Below are positions 1 to 11,895 of a DNA stretch of 64,000 nucleotides, piece after piece. The translations under genes were made by a program, and so were the position numbers. How positions within the stretch are numbered: position 1 is the first letter of the stretch; every line of letters starts with the position of its first letter. The notes beneath the pieces were generated by a model. That model saw only the letters and a program-made list of their open reading frames with translations, had not been told where the DNA came from and did no database searches. Source of the stretch: Stictocephala bisonia (lineage: Eukaryota; Arthropoda; Insecta; Hemiptera; Membracidae); assembly GCA_035578905.1 (NCBI GenBank), contig JAQJVL010000791.1:12501-76500 (forward strand), given 5' to 3'.

Positions 1-399
1 ACGCTGTAGAAAATCAAGGGTTTGGGAGATTGTAGGCGATATGTTCAATGATAGGTCCTCTTAATACTGACGTGGTGCCCACTCAGTGGTTGCCACCAAC
101 GTGCACACCGCTAGAGAGAAGTCTGGGGTGTCCATGTTGGATCATAGTCAATGTTCAGATGTTGTGTAGGGAAGAGAACTGGGTGTCAGACTTGTCAGTT
201 AGCTGAAAACCAGACCAACACTACGTAGTTCGGATTCCACGTAAAGCTGTAGGTCCCATAGTTGACCTGGCTATTGGGCTATTAATAAATAGTCCTTTAT
301 GAACTAAGTCGAACTCAGATAGTAACAATGACTACACTTGTTTATCTAAACTCATCCACCCCTCATATCTGCCCATATCTTTACCATCAGCGTCTTAGA

Positions 400-432
<33 letters not shown>

Positions 433-446
433 TAATAATAATAATT
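1..446 (+). repeat. SINE-A copy 1 (5'-truncated by window edge), with (AAT)n tail
   Basis: Member of the commonest dispersed repeat in the window. Its core reads about GTGTCCATGTTGG ... GGTTCGGATTCCACG ... GGGCTATTAATAAA ... ATATCTTGACGATCGACGTC and ends in a short A/T-rich microsatellite, here (AAT)n at 399-446. Terminal simple repeats and variable 5' ends suit a retroposon. Confidence 0.75.
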
Positions 447-559
447 AGTTTTAGTAATATAAAAGAAAAAAAGAAAAGCGTTCACAACTTTTGTATGATT
501 TCACTTGCAAAGTCAAATCTTATACGTGGCCATGGTTACAAATAAAATACTTTTTCACG

Positions 560-720
560 CCATTAGTGACATTTCATCTTTTCAGGGGGAAGGGCTATGA
601 GGAGTTTAACGAAAATCTCCAACGTAAGCCTAGGTCGAGTTTGCTATCAAAGGAAATGTCTATTCAAGAGAAATTAATTGCCGCAAACCAGACTTCGAAA
701 GGATTATCTTTTCCAGAGTA
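560..720 (+). repeat. Diverged fragment related to the fold-back element at 15.27-15.85 kb
   Basis: GTAAGCCTAGGTCGAGTT at about 624 parallels GTAAGCATAGGTCGAGTT at about 15431, and adjacent CAAAGG...AATGT and CGCAA..C.GACT blocks keep their order. The 76-codon open frame here is not supported as a gene. Confidence 0.4.
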
Positions 721-955
721 GTGGTGATTTGGATTTCAAAGTAACTAATTTGAACAATATTATATCTTCGCTATTTAACGGTTCTAAGTAAATTATTTTG
801 ATCAAAAATTACACTTCATGGAACAAAATTACTAAACAAATTTAAGTTATTAAATTATCTATGGGAAAAATAATGTTGTTGAGAAAGCGTTTCCATCCTT
901 TTTTTCCCACCCTGTATATCTAGTTGGCAAAGATAGTGTGGAACACGGTACTGAC

Positions 956-1025
956 CTTGCTATGGCAGTTGGGTAGTCGGCATTCGAGTTTACTTGTGTC
1001 CCCATGTCAATGCCCATGGCCGTCT
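956..1025 (-). CDS. CYP4 exon 5 (ETAMG signature)
   Basis: 70 bp: two bases, 22 codons, two bases. The acceptor is GTTACAG| (1032-1026) and the donor AAG|GTCAGT (955-950). The peptide is ETAMGIDMGTQVNSNADYPT then AIAR, matching the CYP4 pattern ETAMG-x-x-x-x-x-Q-x-x-S-x-x-Y-x-x-A. Exit is in phase 2. Further exons (oxygen-binding I-helix, ExxR, haem Cys loop) are expected beyond the left edge. None is visible in bases 1-955. Confidence 0.9.
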
Positions 1026-1370
1026 CTGTAACAACCAGCACCTCTGAGAGAGGAATGACTGCGGTATACTACGTACCATATTGTAGTATACTACGTACCA
1101 GATCGTAATACTAAACAATGTTACTTCGTGTCAAGTATTTTAGTATTGATACACAAATGTCTTGAATACTAAAAGAAGATCTTCTTGGTAACCTTATTAT
1201 AAATTATTAAATTACATAACTCACAAAAATGATTTTATTATGAACCCAACAACAGAGAAGAAATAAATAGGGGTCGCATACACCCGTACTCTAAATGTGT
1301 GTCGAATAGTTTGTCCTCCAGTTTGCCAGCACCTTACATGCCCCTCCCGTCATTCCCACAAAATATTTAA

Positions 1371-1786
1371 AAGTCTGCAGAGGCTGTCGGCCATGTTGGT
1401 TTTAACCCTATAGGAACAATGTTCTCTTCGAACCGGACATACGAACACGCGTATACAAAGCAAAAAGTTATTTGTAAACGGATTTTTACCAAAGATTTGC
1501 ATTCGATTAAGAATGAAATTACTCTGGAATTGCTTTGTAAATTTCTAACTAGTTTAGTAGAATAATACCTAAAACTATTTAGTTTGAAGTGTTCATTTTC
1601 ACCTATTTTTCAAAACTATGCGTATGTATTTAAAATACCTAAAGCAAACCCAATGGGCAATATGATAACGTTTAAAATGACACCTCATACACAACTTTAG
1701 GTCAGTACATAGCGAAAAATATGGATACGCAAATAACACTATTATTATGGGATTAAAACCAATATACCGATAACCTCTTCAGACTC
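1371..1786. mobile_element. TTAA-flanked MITE, copy 1 (416 bp)
   Basis: Long imperfect terminal inverted repeats of about 55 bp: the left end starts AAGTCTGCAGAGGCTGTCGG and the right end is its complement ending CAGACTC. TTAA is present directly on both sides (1367-1370 and 1787-1790). It has no coding capacity. A TTAA target duplication is the hallmark of piggyBac-type transposases, so a non-autonomous piggyBac-like element is inferred. A second copy is at 5061-5472. It lies in P450 intron 4. Confidence 0.8.
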
Positions 1787-1959
1787 TTAAGGATAAAAGT
1801 AGTGATTATTGATATTTATTTAGACGTAAATATATTAGCTGTAATCTATTTATAACTGCCATTGTGGTGTTCGCTTTAAGAAAGCGACCTCTGTTTATTT
1901 TTTCCTGTGACTAAATTTAATTAATAAATAAAACTAAATTTAATTATTAACTAAACTAA

Positions 1960-2232
1960 TTATCCGATGGTGAAATTGGTTAAAGCCCTGTTTCATACGC
2001 TAAATTTTCTTAGTCTGATTATAATCAGGGTCATAAAAAATGTTGAAAGGGATCGCCTGATGACCACCGGCTGTTCATATGTTTTGGGCCATTAATTAAT
2101 GACAGTTTTGAAAGAACAGTCGGCGCTAATTTATTACAATTACTACACTCATCAAACTAATTCGAAATTCATATTTGGCCATATCTTGACGATCAACGTC
2201 TTAAGAATAAATAAACAAAATTAAATAAATAA
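1960..2232 (+). repeat. SINE-A tail with tRNA-like head (copy 2)
   Basis: The 3' half matches the common SINE-A tail (CACTCATCA ... ATATCTTGACGATCAACGTC, then AATAAATAAA). The 5' half, GAAATTGGTTAAAGCCC ... ACGCTAAA ... CACCGGCTGTTCAT, instead matches the tRNA-like head at 58.7-58.8 kb. It ends 20 bp from P450 exon 4. Confidence 0.55.
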
Positions 2233-2252
2233 AACAACTTCAAATGACTCAC

Positions 2253-2435
2253 CACATATGATATCTAAAGCTATGAGTTTTGACAAAGGAACGAAATCAA
2301 CACTGGAGGACTGGAGCAGTTTTAGTTTATCCAGCAGGACTTTGCTTTGTCTCCAGACTGGAGCGGAAAACTCCTTCAATATGTTGAAATGGAAACAAGG
2401 CGTCAGCATTTTCCTATGCCTCAGCCACTCCTCAC
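2253..2435 (-). CDS. CYP4 exon 4 (helix C, FHFNIL block)
   Basis: 183 bp: two bases, 60 codons, one base. The acceptor is GTTTTCAG| (2436-2443) and the donor G|GTGAGT (2252-2247). The peptide starts EEWLRHRKMLTPCFHFNILK and ends SKLIALDIIC. W-L-R-H-R is the helix-C W-xxx-R pair that contacts a haem propionate in P450s, and TPxFHFxIL is a strong CYP4 hallmark. CYP4 proteins usually have Ala or Thr where Cys stands in TPCFHF, a tolerable difference. The exon ends inside the ALDIICETAMG signature, which exon 5 completes. Confidence 0.94.
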
Positions 2436-2669
2436 CTGAAAACAGTTTTTGTTATTTTAGGCTACATGTTTAAGGATTAATATATTAAGGAAATAATTCA
2501 CACATTATAACAACAATCAAACACGAAACACTGTTTGTATAACAATAACTACATTGATTTAAAATCCGCTTAAGTAATTAAATTCTTATTTAATAAAGGA
2601 AACTTTAAACTAACCGGAATCTTTAATATTGCTTCATCCACAATACTTACGATTAGAAATTGATGTGTT

Positions 2670-2960
2670 TTTATGAAAAAAATGTCTGGGGTGTCCATGT
2701 TGTATGGTAGTTAAGATCATATGTTGTGTAGGGAACTGAGTGTCAGTCTTGTCAGTTAGCTGAAAATCATACCAACACAACTTGATTCGGATTCCACGTA
2801 AATATGTAGGTCCCTCAGTTGCCCTGGCTAAACAGTCGACCTTAGTTAGTAACAATGACTACATTTGTTCATCTATACTCATCAAACGCATCCGCCCCTC
2901 ATATTCGAACATATCTTATCAATCGATGTCTTAATGATGAATAATGAATAAAATGAAATA
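2670..2960 (+). repeat. SINE-A copy 3
   Basis: TCTGGGGTGTCCATGTTG ... GATTCGGATTCCACG ... GTAACAATGACTACATTTG ... ATCGATGTCTTAATGATG. Truncated at the 5' end, no gene. It lies in P450 intron 3. Confidence 0.7.
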
Positions 2961-4586
2961 TAATTAATGACAAATATAACGTTTATTTAAATAAATTTAC
3001 CGTACTCATGATTCACACACACTATCTTTACTTACACTGATGATACTTACAGACGACACGTAAGTTTATAATTGACGATTTTATTACCTTATTTGCAAAA
3101 AAATATAATGTAATAGATATTGTCAATAGGTTTAAATACAATATATACCTATATCAATATATGCCTGTATCTCAGGTCTCTTAATATATATGCCTGAGAG
3201 GAGAGAATGAGATAATAATAATAAAAAAACATAAACAATTGTTTAATTTGATTTCATAAATTAATTTAATTAACACATAATTTATTGAACTAAGTTCTAA
3301 AAAATAATCTAACAAATTCTTAAATTTAACAACTGTTCAGGTCTAATCCGGCATAATCGAAATGTTTAACTGGAAATCAATAGAAGAAACAGACTCAGGA
3401 CATTAGGTTATCCATGTCAAATTTCTCAACTCAGTAAAATGCTTTGCTTTTGAGAAATTCTCAATCTGAAGATTAAACGCTTTTAAATAAACAAATTTAA
3501 CAACGCCTAAATAAATTTAACAATTTCATAGCCACTTGAGTAAATCAGATTTTTATTTTTCTAGTCTAGTATAGTTACAGTCAAAATTGTATTTTAATCT
3601 AGGTTAATGATTATGTATATCACATATTAAATATAATTTAATTTTATTTAACATACAGGAGAAAATATTAAATAAATAAATAGGACAGAGTTAATATTTT
3701 AGGACTGACTAAATACTTTTTACAAGAGCCTCCTCTTCAAGGATGTCTTGCCATGATCATATTAATGAGGGGACTTGCGATTTTTTGGCTGAACGTTTTT
3801 TTCATAATAGATACATAGTTAGGAGGCAAAAATATGACCTTTTCTCAGCGAAACAGCGGGAAAACAATACGGAAATGGAGGAAACGAAAAAATATTTCGA
3901 TATAGTGATGTGGTTAATTACATTGTGTGGAATTTTGCCATGATTACGAATATGGCAAGTTTTATACAATTGAACCATTTTTTATCCAACGTGACTTATG
4001 AAGCACGTTAGGGCAGGAAATGTGCCACTTTCAGTAAGGTTACGTTCTGTTAGGCAAGGTTGGATATTTATAGATTAGGATATGTTAGGTTATATTAGGT
4101 TTGCTTAGGTTATGTTAGGTTAACCTACCTAACCTTACAAAACCAAACCTAACAACCTACATAAACCTAACATTCTCTTTATTGATGGCCCACCCACTTT
4201 CCTAACGTTTACTATTTGGTTACCAGTGCTCGTGTAGATGCACATGTAAAAATGATAGAAATATTGATTTGTGATAAAGAATGGCTGATATAAATGAATT
4301 TTAACAAGTCGATAAATACTCTAATCTAGTCATATCTATATTTTCACGAGTCATTAAAAAATGCATACAAGCATGTAACAGGTAATTATTTAAAAAATGA
4401 GCAGTAATTATCTTACATGTTTTATAAAGTAGAATACGTCCATATTACCCACCAAAGTGTACATTATCATATATAGAATGCGGTTATGTAATGGGGTCAG
4501 CGTCTATACGGTCCATTCAATAAAGGCCCTAAACTATCAGTTAACTACATCCTTTTGACATTTATGATTTTTTACGTCTTCCTCTA
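2961..4586. other. AT-rich intronic stretch, with a fragment of possible gag-like ORF
   Basis: Mostly low-complexity A/T sequence. The open frame 3743-3943 (LAERFFHNRYIVRRQKYD...) faintly recalls Ty3-type gag, but it is short and breaks off. Nothing else is supported apart from the TTAGGT tract listed separately. Confidence 0.4.
4035..4172. repeat. Interstitial TTAGGT-like tract that switches strand
   Basis: Degenerate GTTAGGTTA units run to about 4121 and then switch to CCTAACC units, meeting at AGGTTAACCT (4117-4126). TTAGG is the usual insect telomere repeat. This is an internal, degenerate occurrence. Confidence 0.6.
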
Positions 4587-4651
4587 TTGGGATTTATAAG
4601 TGAATCTCACCATAGGTCAGATTTACAGTTTTATACAAGTAAGATACATTT

Positions 4652-4966
4652 TATTCGGATCTTTTCCGTTAATTCACTACCACTTAATAAATATTCTATT
4701 GCTATAAAAACTGTCCCTAAATCATTTTTACGCCCACTGTGGTATTCTTTATCTGCTAGGAATCCGATATCGCTGACCTTATCTTATCGCTTTCAAAGAA
4801 CTTACACACGGAGAGCGCATTCAACGGTAGACAATCATTGGATTTACCAGTGATCAAGTTGGATCATAGGATCAAGTTTACTAGCCACCTAACCTAATCT
4901 AACTTAATCTAACATGACCTAACGTAATTGTGATAAAAAATAGTGGTAGTGAATTAACGGAAAATG
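4652..4966 (+). mobile_element. MITE-B copy 1, with internal CCTAA tract
   Basis: Inverted ends: GATCTTTTCCGTTAATTCAC on the left and GTGAATTAACGGAAAATG on the right, with CACTACCACT next to each end. The interior carries AACTTACACACGGAGAG.GC and a degenerate CCTAACCTAATCTAAC tract. Three relatives are at 14.36, 22.31 and 42.24 kb. Similar TTTTATT sequence lies on both sides, possibly an hAT-like 8-bp duplication. The open frame 4587-4853 simply reads through the element. Confidence 0.65.
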
Positions 4967-5060
4967 TCTTTTTATTTTAATAGCATACAATCTATATTGT
5001 AATAACACGCAATTTTCTTCATTTTTACTGTACATAAATTATTTGTACTCCGTTAATTAT

Positions 5061-5472
5061 GAGTCTGCAGAGGCTGACGGTCATGTTGGTTTAAATTCCA
5101 TAAGAACAATGTTATTTGTGAATCCATATTTTTTCGTTATTTATTGACCAACAGTTGTGTATGAGGAGCCATTTTAAACGTTATCATATTGCGCACTGGT
5201 TTTACTTTTGATATTTTGAACACAAATGTCTAGTTTTGAAATATAGGTGAACATAAACATTTCAAACTAAATATTATTTATATTTTTTAATACTAATGAG
5301 GAGTTCTTAAAGCAATACTAATGCACAATTTTATTTTTGATAAAATGAAATTTTTTCAAAAAATCCCATTAAAAACTGTTTAGTTTGGATACGGGTGATC
5401 GTAAGACCGGTTCAAAAATAACATTGTTCTTATGGGATTAAAACCAATATGGCCGACAGCCTCTGCAGACTC
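5061..5472. mobile_element. TTAA-flanked MITE, copy 2 (412 bp)
   Basis: Same ends as the element at 1371-1786: GAGTCTGCAGAGGCTG on the left, CAGCCTCTGCAGACTC on the right. Flanks are TTAT (5057-5060) and TTAA (5473-5476), consistent with one mutated base in an original TTAA duplication. The right end abuts the 3' terminus of a SINE-A copy, so it probably inserted into that repeat's TTAA. Confidence 0.8.
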
Positions 5473-5476
5473 TTAA

Positions 5477-5872
5477 GATCGTAGATGTATGGGTGAATAT
5501 GAGAGTCGAATGATTTTAATGTTAGTAAATGAACGAGTGCAGTCATTGTTACTAACTAAGGTCAACTTTTTTTAGAATGGGCCATTTATTATTAGCCCAA
5601 TAGCCAGGGCAACTAAAGGATCTACAGCCTCACGTGGTATTGGTCGGAATTTCAGCTGTAACAAGCCATATACTTAGGTCTCTTCCCTACCCAAGATCCC
5701 AACCCTGACTAATACCCAACATGGACACCACTTGTCTAGTAGTGTCCACATCGATAGCAATCATTGTGTGGCAGAGAACGGAGTATAGAACCACTTAGTA
5801 TCACTTACAATCTCCGTACAACACTTTGTCCTTAAGTAGCTGGGTTACAGCATTGCGCCAAAATTACAATCA
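5477..5872 (-). repeat. SINE-A copy 4, near full length
   Basis: Read on the minus strand it runs from the head (GCAATGCTGTAACCCAGCTA) to the tail next to the MITE. The internal CCAACATGGACACC and GTCATTGTTACTAAC blocks are clear. No target duplication was identified. Confidence 0.75.
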
Positions 5873-6667
5873 CAAAGGAGGCACACAAAAATTGAATAGC
5901 ATTATTTTATTACGAAATGACAAAAAAGAAGAAAATATGTTTATTTTATACTCTTATACTGTCCAAATGTACTTGGTTAAGAATGTTTATTGTTAATATC
6001 TATGAGCCTGTAAACATAGTCCATACATGAACTGTAATTAACCAATAACATCAATACAACGTCATGCATGTTCTAATTAGTGTTGAGCTGCCAGTATAGA
6101 CAAGGACCGAAACAGGGTGGTAACGACCTTAATGAACTGTCATTATAATATCTTGTAATCAACCCCGTCATTACGGTAATTGGCTGTTTGTACGGAAAAC
6201 CGATTGGCCCACGAACTGTGAGTTACATTATTCACGAACTGTCGTACATCCTTTGAGAGTTATCTTCATACTGAAGGAGCTTTTGATGATTATATTTAAA
6301 AGATAACTATTTTGTATTCATATTTTTTAGTGTAAGACAACCTTCTTTACTGAATTATTTATTCATAAATGCACTATTTATAGCTACAGTAAAATGTAAT
6401 AACAGCTTTTTATATCATGGGTAAAATGTTCAGATGCTGAATTTGTTACTGAAAGAAAAAAGATGACAGTATTTATTATTTATAACTTTATACATTTTAT
6501 TTAACTAAACCTAGTTATTATTATGAATGATCTGGGATTCAAATTCATAAAATGTGGATGCCGATTAATACTTATTGTAAGAGAGGAATCATAACCAATT
6601 GAAGAAATGGTACTGTACTTTATCTAATCTAAGGGTATAGTGATTAAAATAAAACTATTATCTTTTT

Positions 6668-8462
6668 GAATGTAGTATAATAACAATCAATCACGGCACT
6701 TACATTGGTCAGCTATCGAGCTAGTGCAACACTAGCACTCCAAGTAGCCAGATCATACAACTACACTTCATTACCGTAGTATCACAGTATAATAATCAAT
6801 CACGGCACTTACATTGGTCAGCTATCGAGCTAGTGCAACACTAGCGCTCCAAGTAGCCAGATCATACAACTACACCTCATTACCGTGGTATGACAGTATA
6901 ATAACAATCAATCACGGCACTTACATTGGTCAACTATCGAGCTAGTGCAACACTAGCGCTCCAAGTAGCCAGATCATACAACTACACCTCATTACCGTAG
7001 TATCACAGTATAATAATCAATCACGGCACTTACATTGGTCAGCTATCGAGCTAGTGCAACACTAGCGCTCCAAGTAGCCAGATCATACAACTACACCTCA
7101 TTACCGTGGTATCACAGTATAATAACAATCAATCACGGCACTTACATTGGTCAGCTATCGAGCTAGTGCAACACTAGCGCTCCAAGTAGCCAGATCATAC
7201 AACTACACCTCATTACCGTAGTATCACAGTATAATAATCAATCACGGCACTTACATTGTCAGCTATCGAGCTAGTGCAACACTAGCGCTCCAAGTAGCCA
7301 GATCATACAACTACACCTCATTACCGTGGTATCACAGTATAATAACAATCAATCACGGCACTTACATTGGTCAGCTATCGAGCTAGTGCAACACTAGCGC
7401 TCCAAGTAGCCAGATCATACAACTACACCTCATTACCGTGGTATCACAGTATAATAATCAATCACGGCACTTACATTGGTCAGCTATCGAGCTAGTGCAA
7501 CACTAGCGCTCCAAGTAGCCAGATCATACAAATAAACATAATTACCGTGGTATCACAGTATAATAACAATCAATCACGGCACTTACATTGGTCAGCTATC
7601 GAGCTAGTTCAACACTAGCGCTCCAAGTAGCCAGATCATACAACTACACATCATTACCGTAGTATCACAGTATAATAACAATCAATCACGGCACTTACAT
7701 TGCTCAGCTATCGAGCTAGTGCAACACTAGCGCTCCAAGTAGCCGGATCATACAACTACACCTCATTACCATGGTATCACAGTATAATAACAATCAATCA
7801 CGGCACTTACATTGCTCAGCTATCGAGCTAGTTCAACACTAGCGCTCCAAGTAGCCGGATCATACAACTACACCTCATTACCGTGGTATCACAGTATAAT
7901 AACAATCAATCACGGCACTTATTGCTCAGCTATCGAGCTAGTGCAACACTAGCGCTCCAAGTAGCCGGATCATACAACTGCACCTCATTACCGTGGTATC
8001 ACAGTATAATAACAATCAATCACGGCACTTACATTGGTCAGCTATCGAGCTAGTGCAACACTAGCGCTCCAAGTAGCCGGATCATACAACTACACCTCAT
8101 TACCGTGGTATCACAGTATAATAACAATCAATCACGGCACTTACATTGCTCAGCTATCGAGCTAGTGCAACACTAGCGCTCCAAGTAGCCGGAACATACA
8201 ACTACACCTCATTACCGTGGTATCACAGTATAATAACAGTCAATCACGACACTTACATTGCTCAGCTATCGAGCTAGTGCAACACTAGCGCTCCAAGTAG
8301 CCGGAACATACAACTACACCTCATTACCGTGGTATCACAGTATAATAACAGTCAATCACGGCACTTACATTGCTCAGCTATCGAGTTAGTGCAACACTAG
8401 CGCTCCAAGTAGCCGGATCATACAACTACACCTCATTACCGTGGTATCACAGTATAATAACA
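6668..8462 (+). repeat. 16-copy 111-bp satellite array
   Basis: Sixteen contiguous monomers (the GCTATCGAGCTAGT box recurs from 6712 to 8377, mean period 111.0 bp) with no spacers. Monomers 1-8 alternate strictly between a long form (AATAACAATCAATC) and a form lacking three bases (AATAATCAATC), a two-monomer higher-order unit. Monomers 9-16 are all long, and most carry TTGCTCAGC instead of TTGGTCAGC. Each contains the near-palindrome CTAGTGCAACACTAGCG. Related inverted monomers follow the array. Non-coding, in P450 intron 3. Confidence 0.97.
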
Positions 8463-9310
8463 TACAGCAGCGACGCTCCGTTAAAAATTAGCGACAAGCT
8501 AGTCTAGCACTCCTAGCGGCGGGAGCAGAGAAACGCGTATTTTTGCACTGTTAACATCTATAGCTGTTATTAGTAAATGTCAAATAACTTATGTCTATAA
8601 CTTGTCATGCCACTGTTTGTATTGTTATTATTCCACTTTTTTGCAAAACACAATGTTGATAAGGTGTAGTTATGTGCTCCTGCCATTAGGAGCGCTAGCG
8701 TCGCGCTAGATCCACAGCGTTGCAATGAAAGTGTCGCTATTGTACGTTATTATACCACAGTATAAAACACCCAGTAGTGACACTCTCATTGCATTGCTGT
8801 GGGATTAGTGTGACGCTAGCGATCCTAATAGCAGGATTATAAACTACACCCCTATAACGTTGTTTTGCATTGTGCTTTACAAATAAGGGGAATAATATCA
8901 ATAAAAAATGGCATGGCAGGTTATTTGACATTTACTAATAAAAGATGTGGATGTAAATATTTCAGAAATAAGCCTTTCTCTGCTCCTGTCGCTATGTGCT
9001 CTACCGTTGGGCTTTTTGCTAATAATTTTTCTATTGGAGTGTCGCTACTGTTTGTTTTATAATGTGATTATATGTGGTTGTATTGTACTGAAAAGAAGAA
9101 GAATAATAACAATAGAAAACGTGCTATGACAGAATATAGACATAAGTTATTTAAAAATTATTAATAACATCTGTGGATGTAAACAGTGCAGAGATACTCA
9201 CTACTCTTGTCCCAACTCTAGGAGCGCTAGCGTCGTACTTGTTACTTATTTTTAACAGAGTATCACGCATGTATGTATTAGACTGTAGTGTACTTAAGTC
9301 AGCAAAACAG
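8463..9310. mobile_element. Rearranged element related to the 111-bp satellite, with head-to-head monomers and three body copies
   Basis: Monomer-like sequence recurs inverted at about 8660-8752 (GGTGTAGTTATGTG...GGAGCGCTAGCGTC...GTTATTATAC) and direct at about 8757-8855 (ACAGTATAA...GACGCTAGCG), forming a hairpin-capable head-to-head pair. A body of roughly 190 bp occurs inverted at about 8480-8655 and directly at about 8875-9060 and 9100-9285. Shared words are ACTAATAA...GATGT..ATGTAAAC and CTCTGCTCC/CTCTTGTCC. This looks like a decayed transposon whose end sequence also makes up the satellite. The short open frames here are not supported. Confidence 0.6.
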
Positions 9311-9433
9311 GTAAAAAAAAACGCTTTTTTAAATAGACTCATAGGTTACATTACATCAAAATTATTACTACTCAACAAAATATATTTTCTTATTAAATAA
9401 AGAATACAATTGTAAAGTACTCTGAGTCATTAA

Positions 9434-9459
9434 ATATATATATATATATATATATATAT
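9434..9459. repeat. (TA)n microsatellite
   Basis: Thirteen TA units with minor edges. Confidence 0.95.
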
Positions 9460-9469
9460 CATATATGAA

Positions 9470-11630
9470 ATAAGAACAAGAGAAAAACAATAACTGAACA
9501 ATTACAATTCTCATCATTACAACTAATGCAATGCCATACTACACACTCTTGAAGTTGGTCAAAACCAATAAAATATCTTTTAATGTACAACGAATACACG
9601 ATCATATAATTGGGAAAGAATAAAATATGAATAAGATGTAAAATGAATGACTTTTTCTATTTCATACAATGTCGTTCTGCAAAATATGAACATGGAATAT
9701 TCATAAACATGAATTAGAAAACAAGTTCTAGTTGCATTTACCAAGTGGTTTGTACGACTCGTCCTTAGGACATAATTGACCTAATAAATGTCATAGAGAG
9801 TAAGTTGATTTGAAAGTGGCATTGAACAGATATTCAATTTATTAAAAAGTTTATTTGACAACTTTTCAGTGGAATTATTATTACTTCAAGCTTGCAGATT
9901 ATGATAATTTTGACCGTGAAACTTTTACCTGATTAAGTAAAATGTTAAATAACAATCACGATACAGTCGACGCAGAAATGATGTGTACCAAAGTTTGAAG
10001 GCTACGAAAAATACAATAACATTATTGTTGTCCTCGTTTATTTGTACGTTATGAAATATGAATGTTACGTATTTTTATCCTGGACGAAACAGAAAAAGTA
10101 CAGGAATTTTAACCAGGTTTTACTATAAATCAACTTTAAACTTTTATCACTAAAAATAAGTTAATTTGTTGAATAATTTATATTTTAATCTGTGGATGAC
10201 AGGAATACGTTTTATACATTTCTAAATGTTTATTTTTCGTGCAAACAAATGTCTTATTACTTTTCCAAATCAACCTTTTCTTGGCTTACAAAGGTCATAC
10301 AATTGATTACTTGGTCACGTTGTTATCCGTAAGATGTGTTTGGTTACGAAAAATTATTTTATATGCGTAAGTAAATGCAATCAATGGTTTTAAATTTATT
10401 TAAATAAATTTTAAATTATTTTACATTGATAAAAAATCGTAACTGTAGATTTAATAGGAATAACAACAAACAAATAATTAGCTCTACGACCTATAAACAC
10501 CAAGAAAATGTTGTTTAATGAAATTGATTAAAACTTTTTATTCTTATATTTATAAAACTTATGAAAAACAGTTTATAAAATACATATTAATAAATGCGAT
10601 ACATTAACGCGGTTTTCAGTAGTAACAGTTAATGGGCATTGAAAACTTGTTAAAATTACAGATCTGTTAAAAAACAATTTTTATTCCAATTGGGATGCAA
10701 ATTATTTAAACGTACAATGTAAAATAAGGGACTTCCTTGACTCAACTTTGCCAGATTAAATAAAGACGTTTTTCATTTAATTTCATTACTACATTTGGAA
10801 AGTTTTGTACGTTAAACAGGTTATCATTAAAACAATTACAATCATTACAGTTGTAAAAAGTAGTTAACTAGTTTAGAAGTGTTCAATAAAAAATTATATT
10901 TTACATTTTTTCAATAAAAGGTTTACTCTTCTAGTAATTAAGGGAGTTACTCTTCTTCCCGTGTTGAGGGAAAAATTCAAGAATATTTTAATTAAGATAT
11001 GTCTGTATTAAGCAGCTAATTTGACCTTTCTAGGTACATAGATCATTAAGAAACAGTGCGATATCTTTGATTAACATGTTGAAAACTGTGGACAAAAGCT
11101 ACTAACCAACCTAGTATAAAGTAAAAAAGGTTTTAATTTAATCTAGTGTTTTTCCTAAATAACATCATACTATGGACCTTGTCGAGTCCCTCATATGCAC
11201 CCACCTAATTAAATGTTTCTTAGAGCTTGCTATGCCACCGTGTCAGCCAAGCTATGATATGCAAATCATTGTTTATTCCTACTCTGATTAGCCACACCTA
11301 GGTTGGTTATGTGAATTATAAATGATAAAAAGCGACTCAATGTTGCAAAAAACTGTTGTCTTGTTTGTTTTTTATGTTTATGCAAATAGTTGTATTATAG
11401 TTTTTTTCTTTTAGATGGGAACTAGCTTTTCTACTCACAAGCCACGTATGCTACTTCCATTTGCTATTATAACATGTAATATTTTATGTAGGTTTAGTGA
11501 AATAAAGCTTTTTTGTTCATTTCATTTATTAATTTTGAGTTTAAATGTGTACAATTATCTTGTATACATTTGGCTGGAAGAGTAGATTGATTATATATAA
11601 TAACGTCTTCACTAGAGTTTAATTTAAATG
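9470..11630. other. AT-rich intron 3 sequence, nothing recognised
   Basis: Long A/T-rich stretch with frequent stops in all frames. I see no exon with plausible splice sites, no inverted ends and no repeat shared with the rest of the window. Confidence 0.6.
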
Positions 11631-11633
11631 AGA

Positions 11634-11850
11634 GAGGTATGTACTTTTGTACAATTTGCGGGGTGGGGCAGCTTCAAATGGTAAGGAAGGGGGTAAGAGA
11701 GAAGGGAGGGGGAACACTTTGTGATGGGTTAGTAAGGCAGGCTCTTTGGTATAAGTCTCCCTATATGGTACAACTGGAGTGGAGGAGAATACTGTATAAT
11801 AAGTACAGTATGAAGAATCATATCACTTATTACCTCATAGTACTGTAGTA
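11634..11850. repeat. Two-copy dispersed repeat (partner at 21.02-21.23 kb)
   Basis: GTACAATTTGCGGGGTGGGG ... GGAGGGGGAACACTTTGT parallels GTACAATTTTCGGAATGGGG ... GGGGAGGGAAACACTTTGT at 21049-21118. Diverged; family unknown. Confidence 0.5.
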
Positions 11851-11895
11851 TCAAGTTAGGATATCTTAAACAGAAAACCCAGGTACGATGGTATT

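Noticed and set aside
3743..3943. Ty3-type gag remnant
   Set aside because: Only a faint resemblance around LAERF..NR..V.RQKYD, with no zinc knuckle or neighbouring pol.
4587..4853. 88-codon protein similar to the minus frame at 22171-22542
   Set aside because: The similarity reflects two copies of MITE-B being open in the same phase. The element is defined by its inverted ends and has no gene.
6668..8462. CRISPR-like regular repeats with internal near-palindromes
   Set aside because: Monomers are contiguous with no unique spacers, no cas genes exist, and the setting is eukaryotic. It is a satellite.
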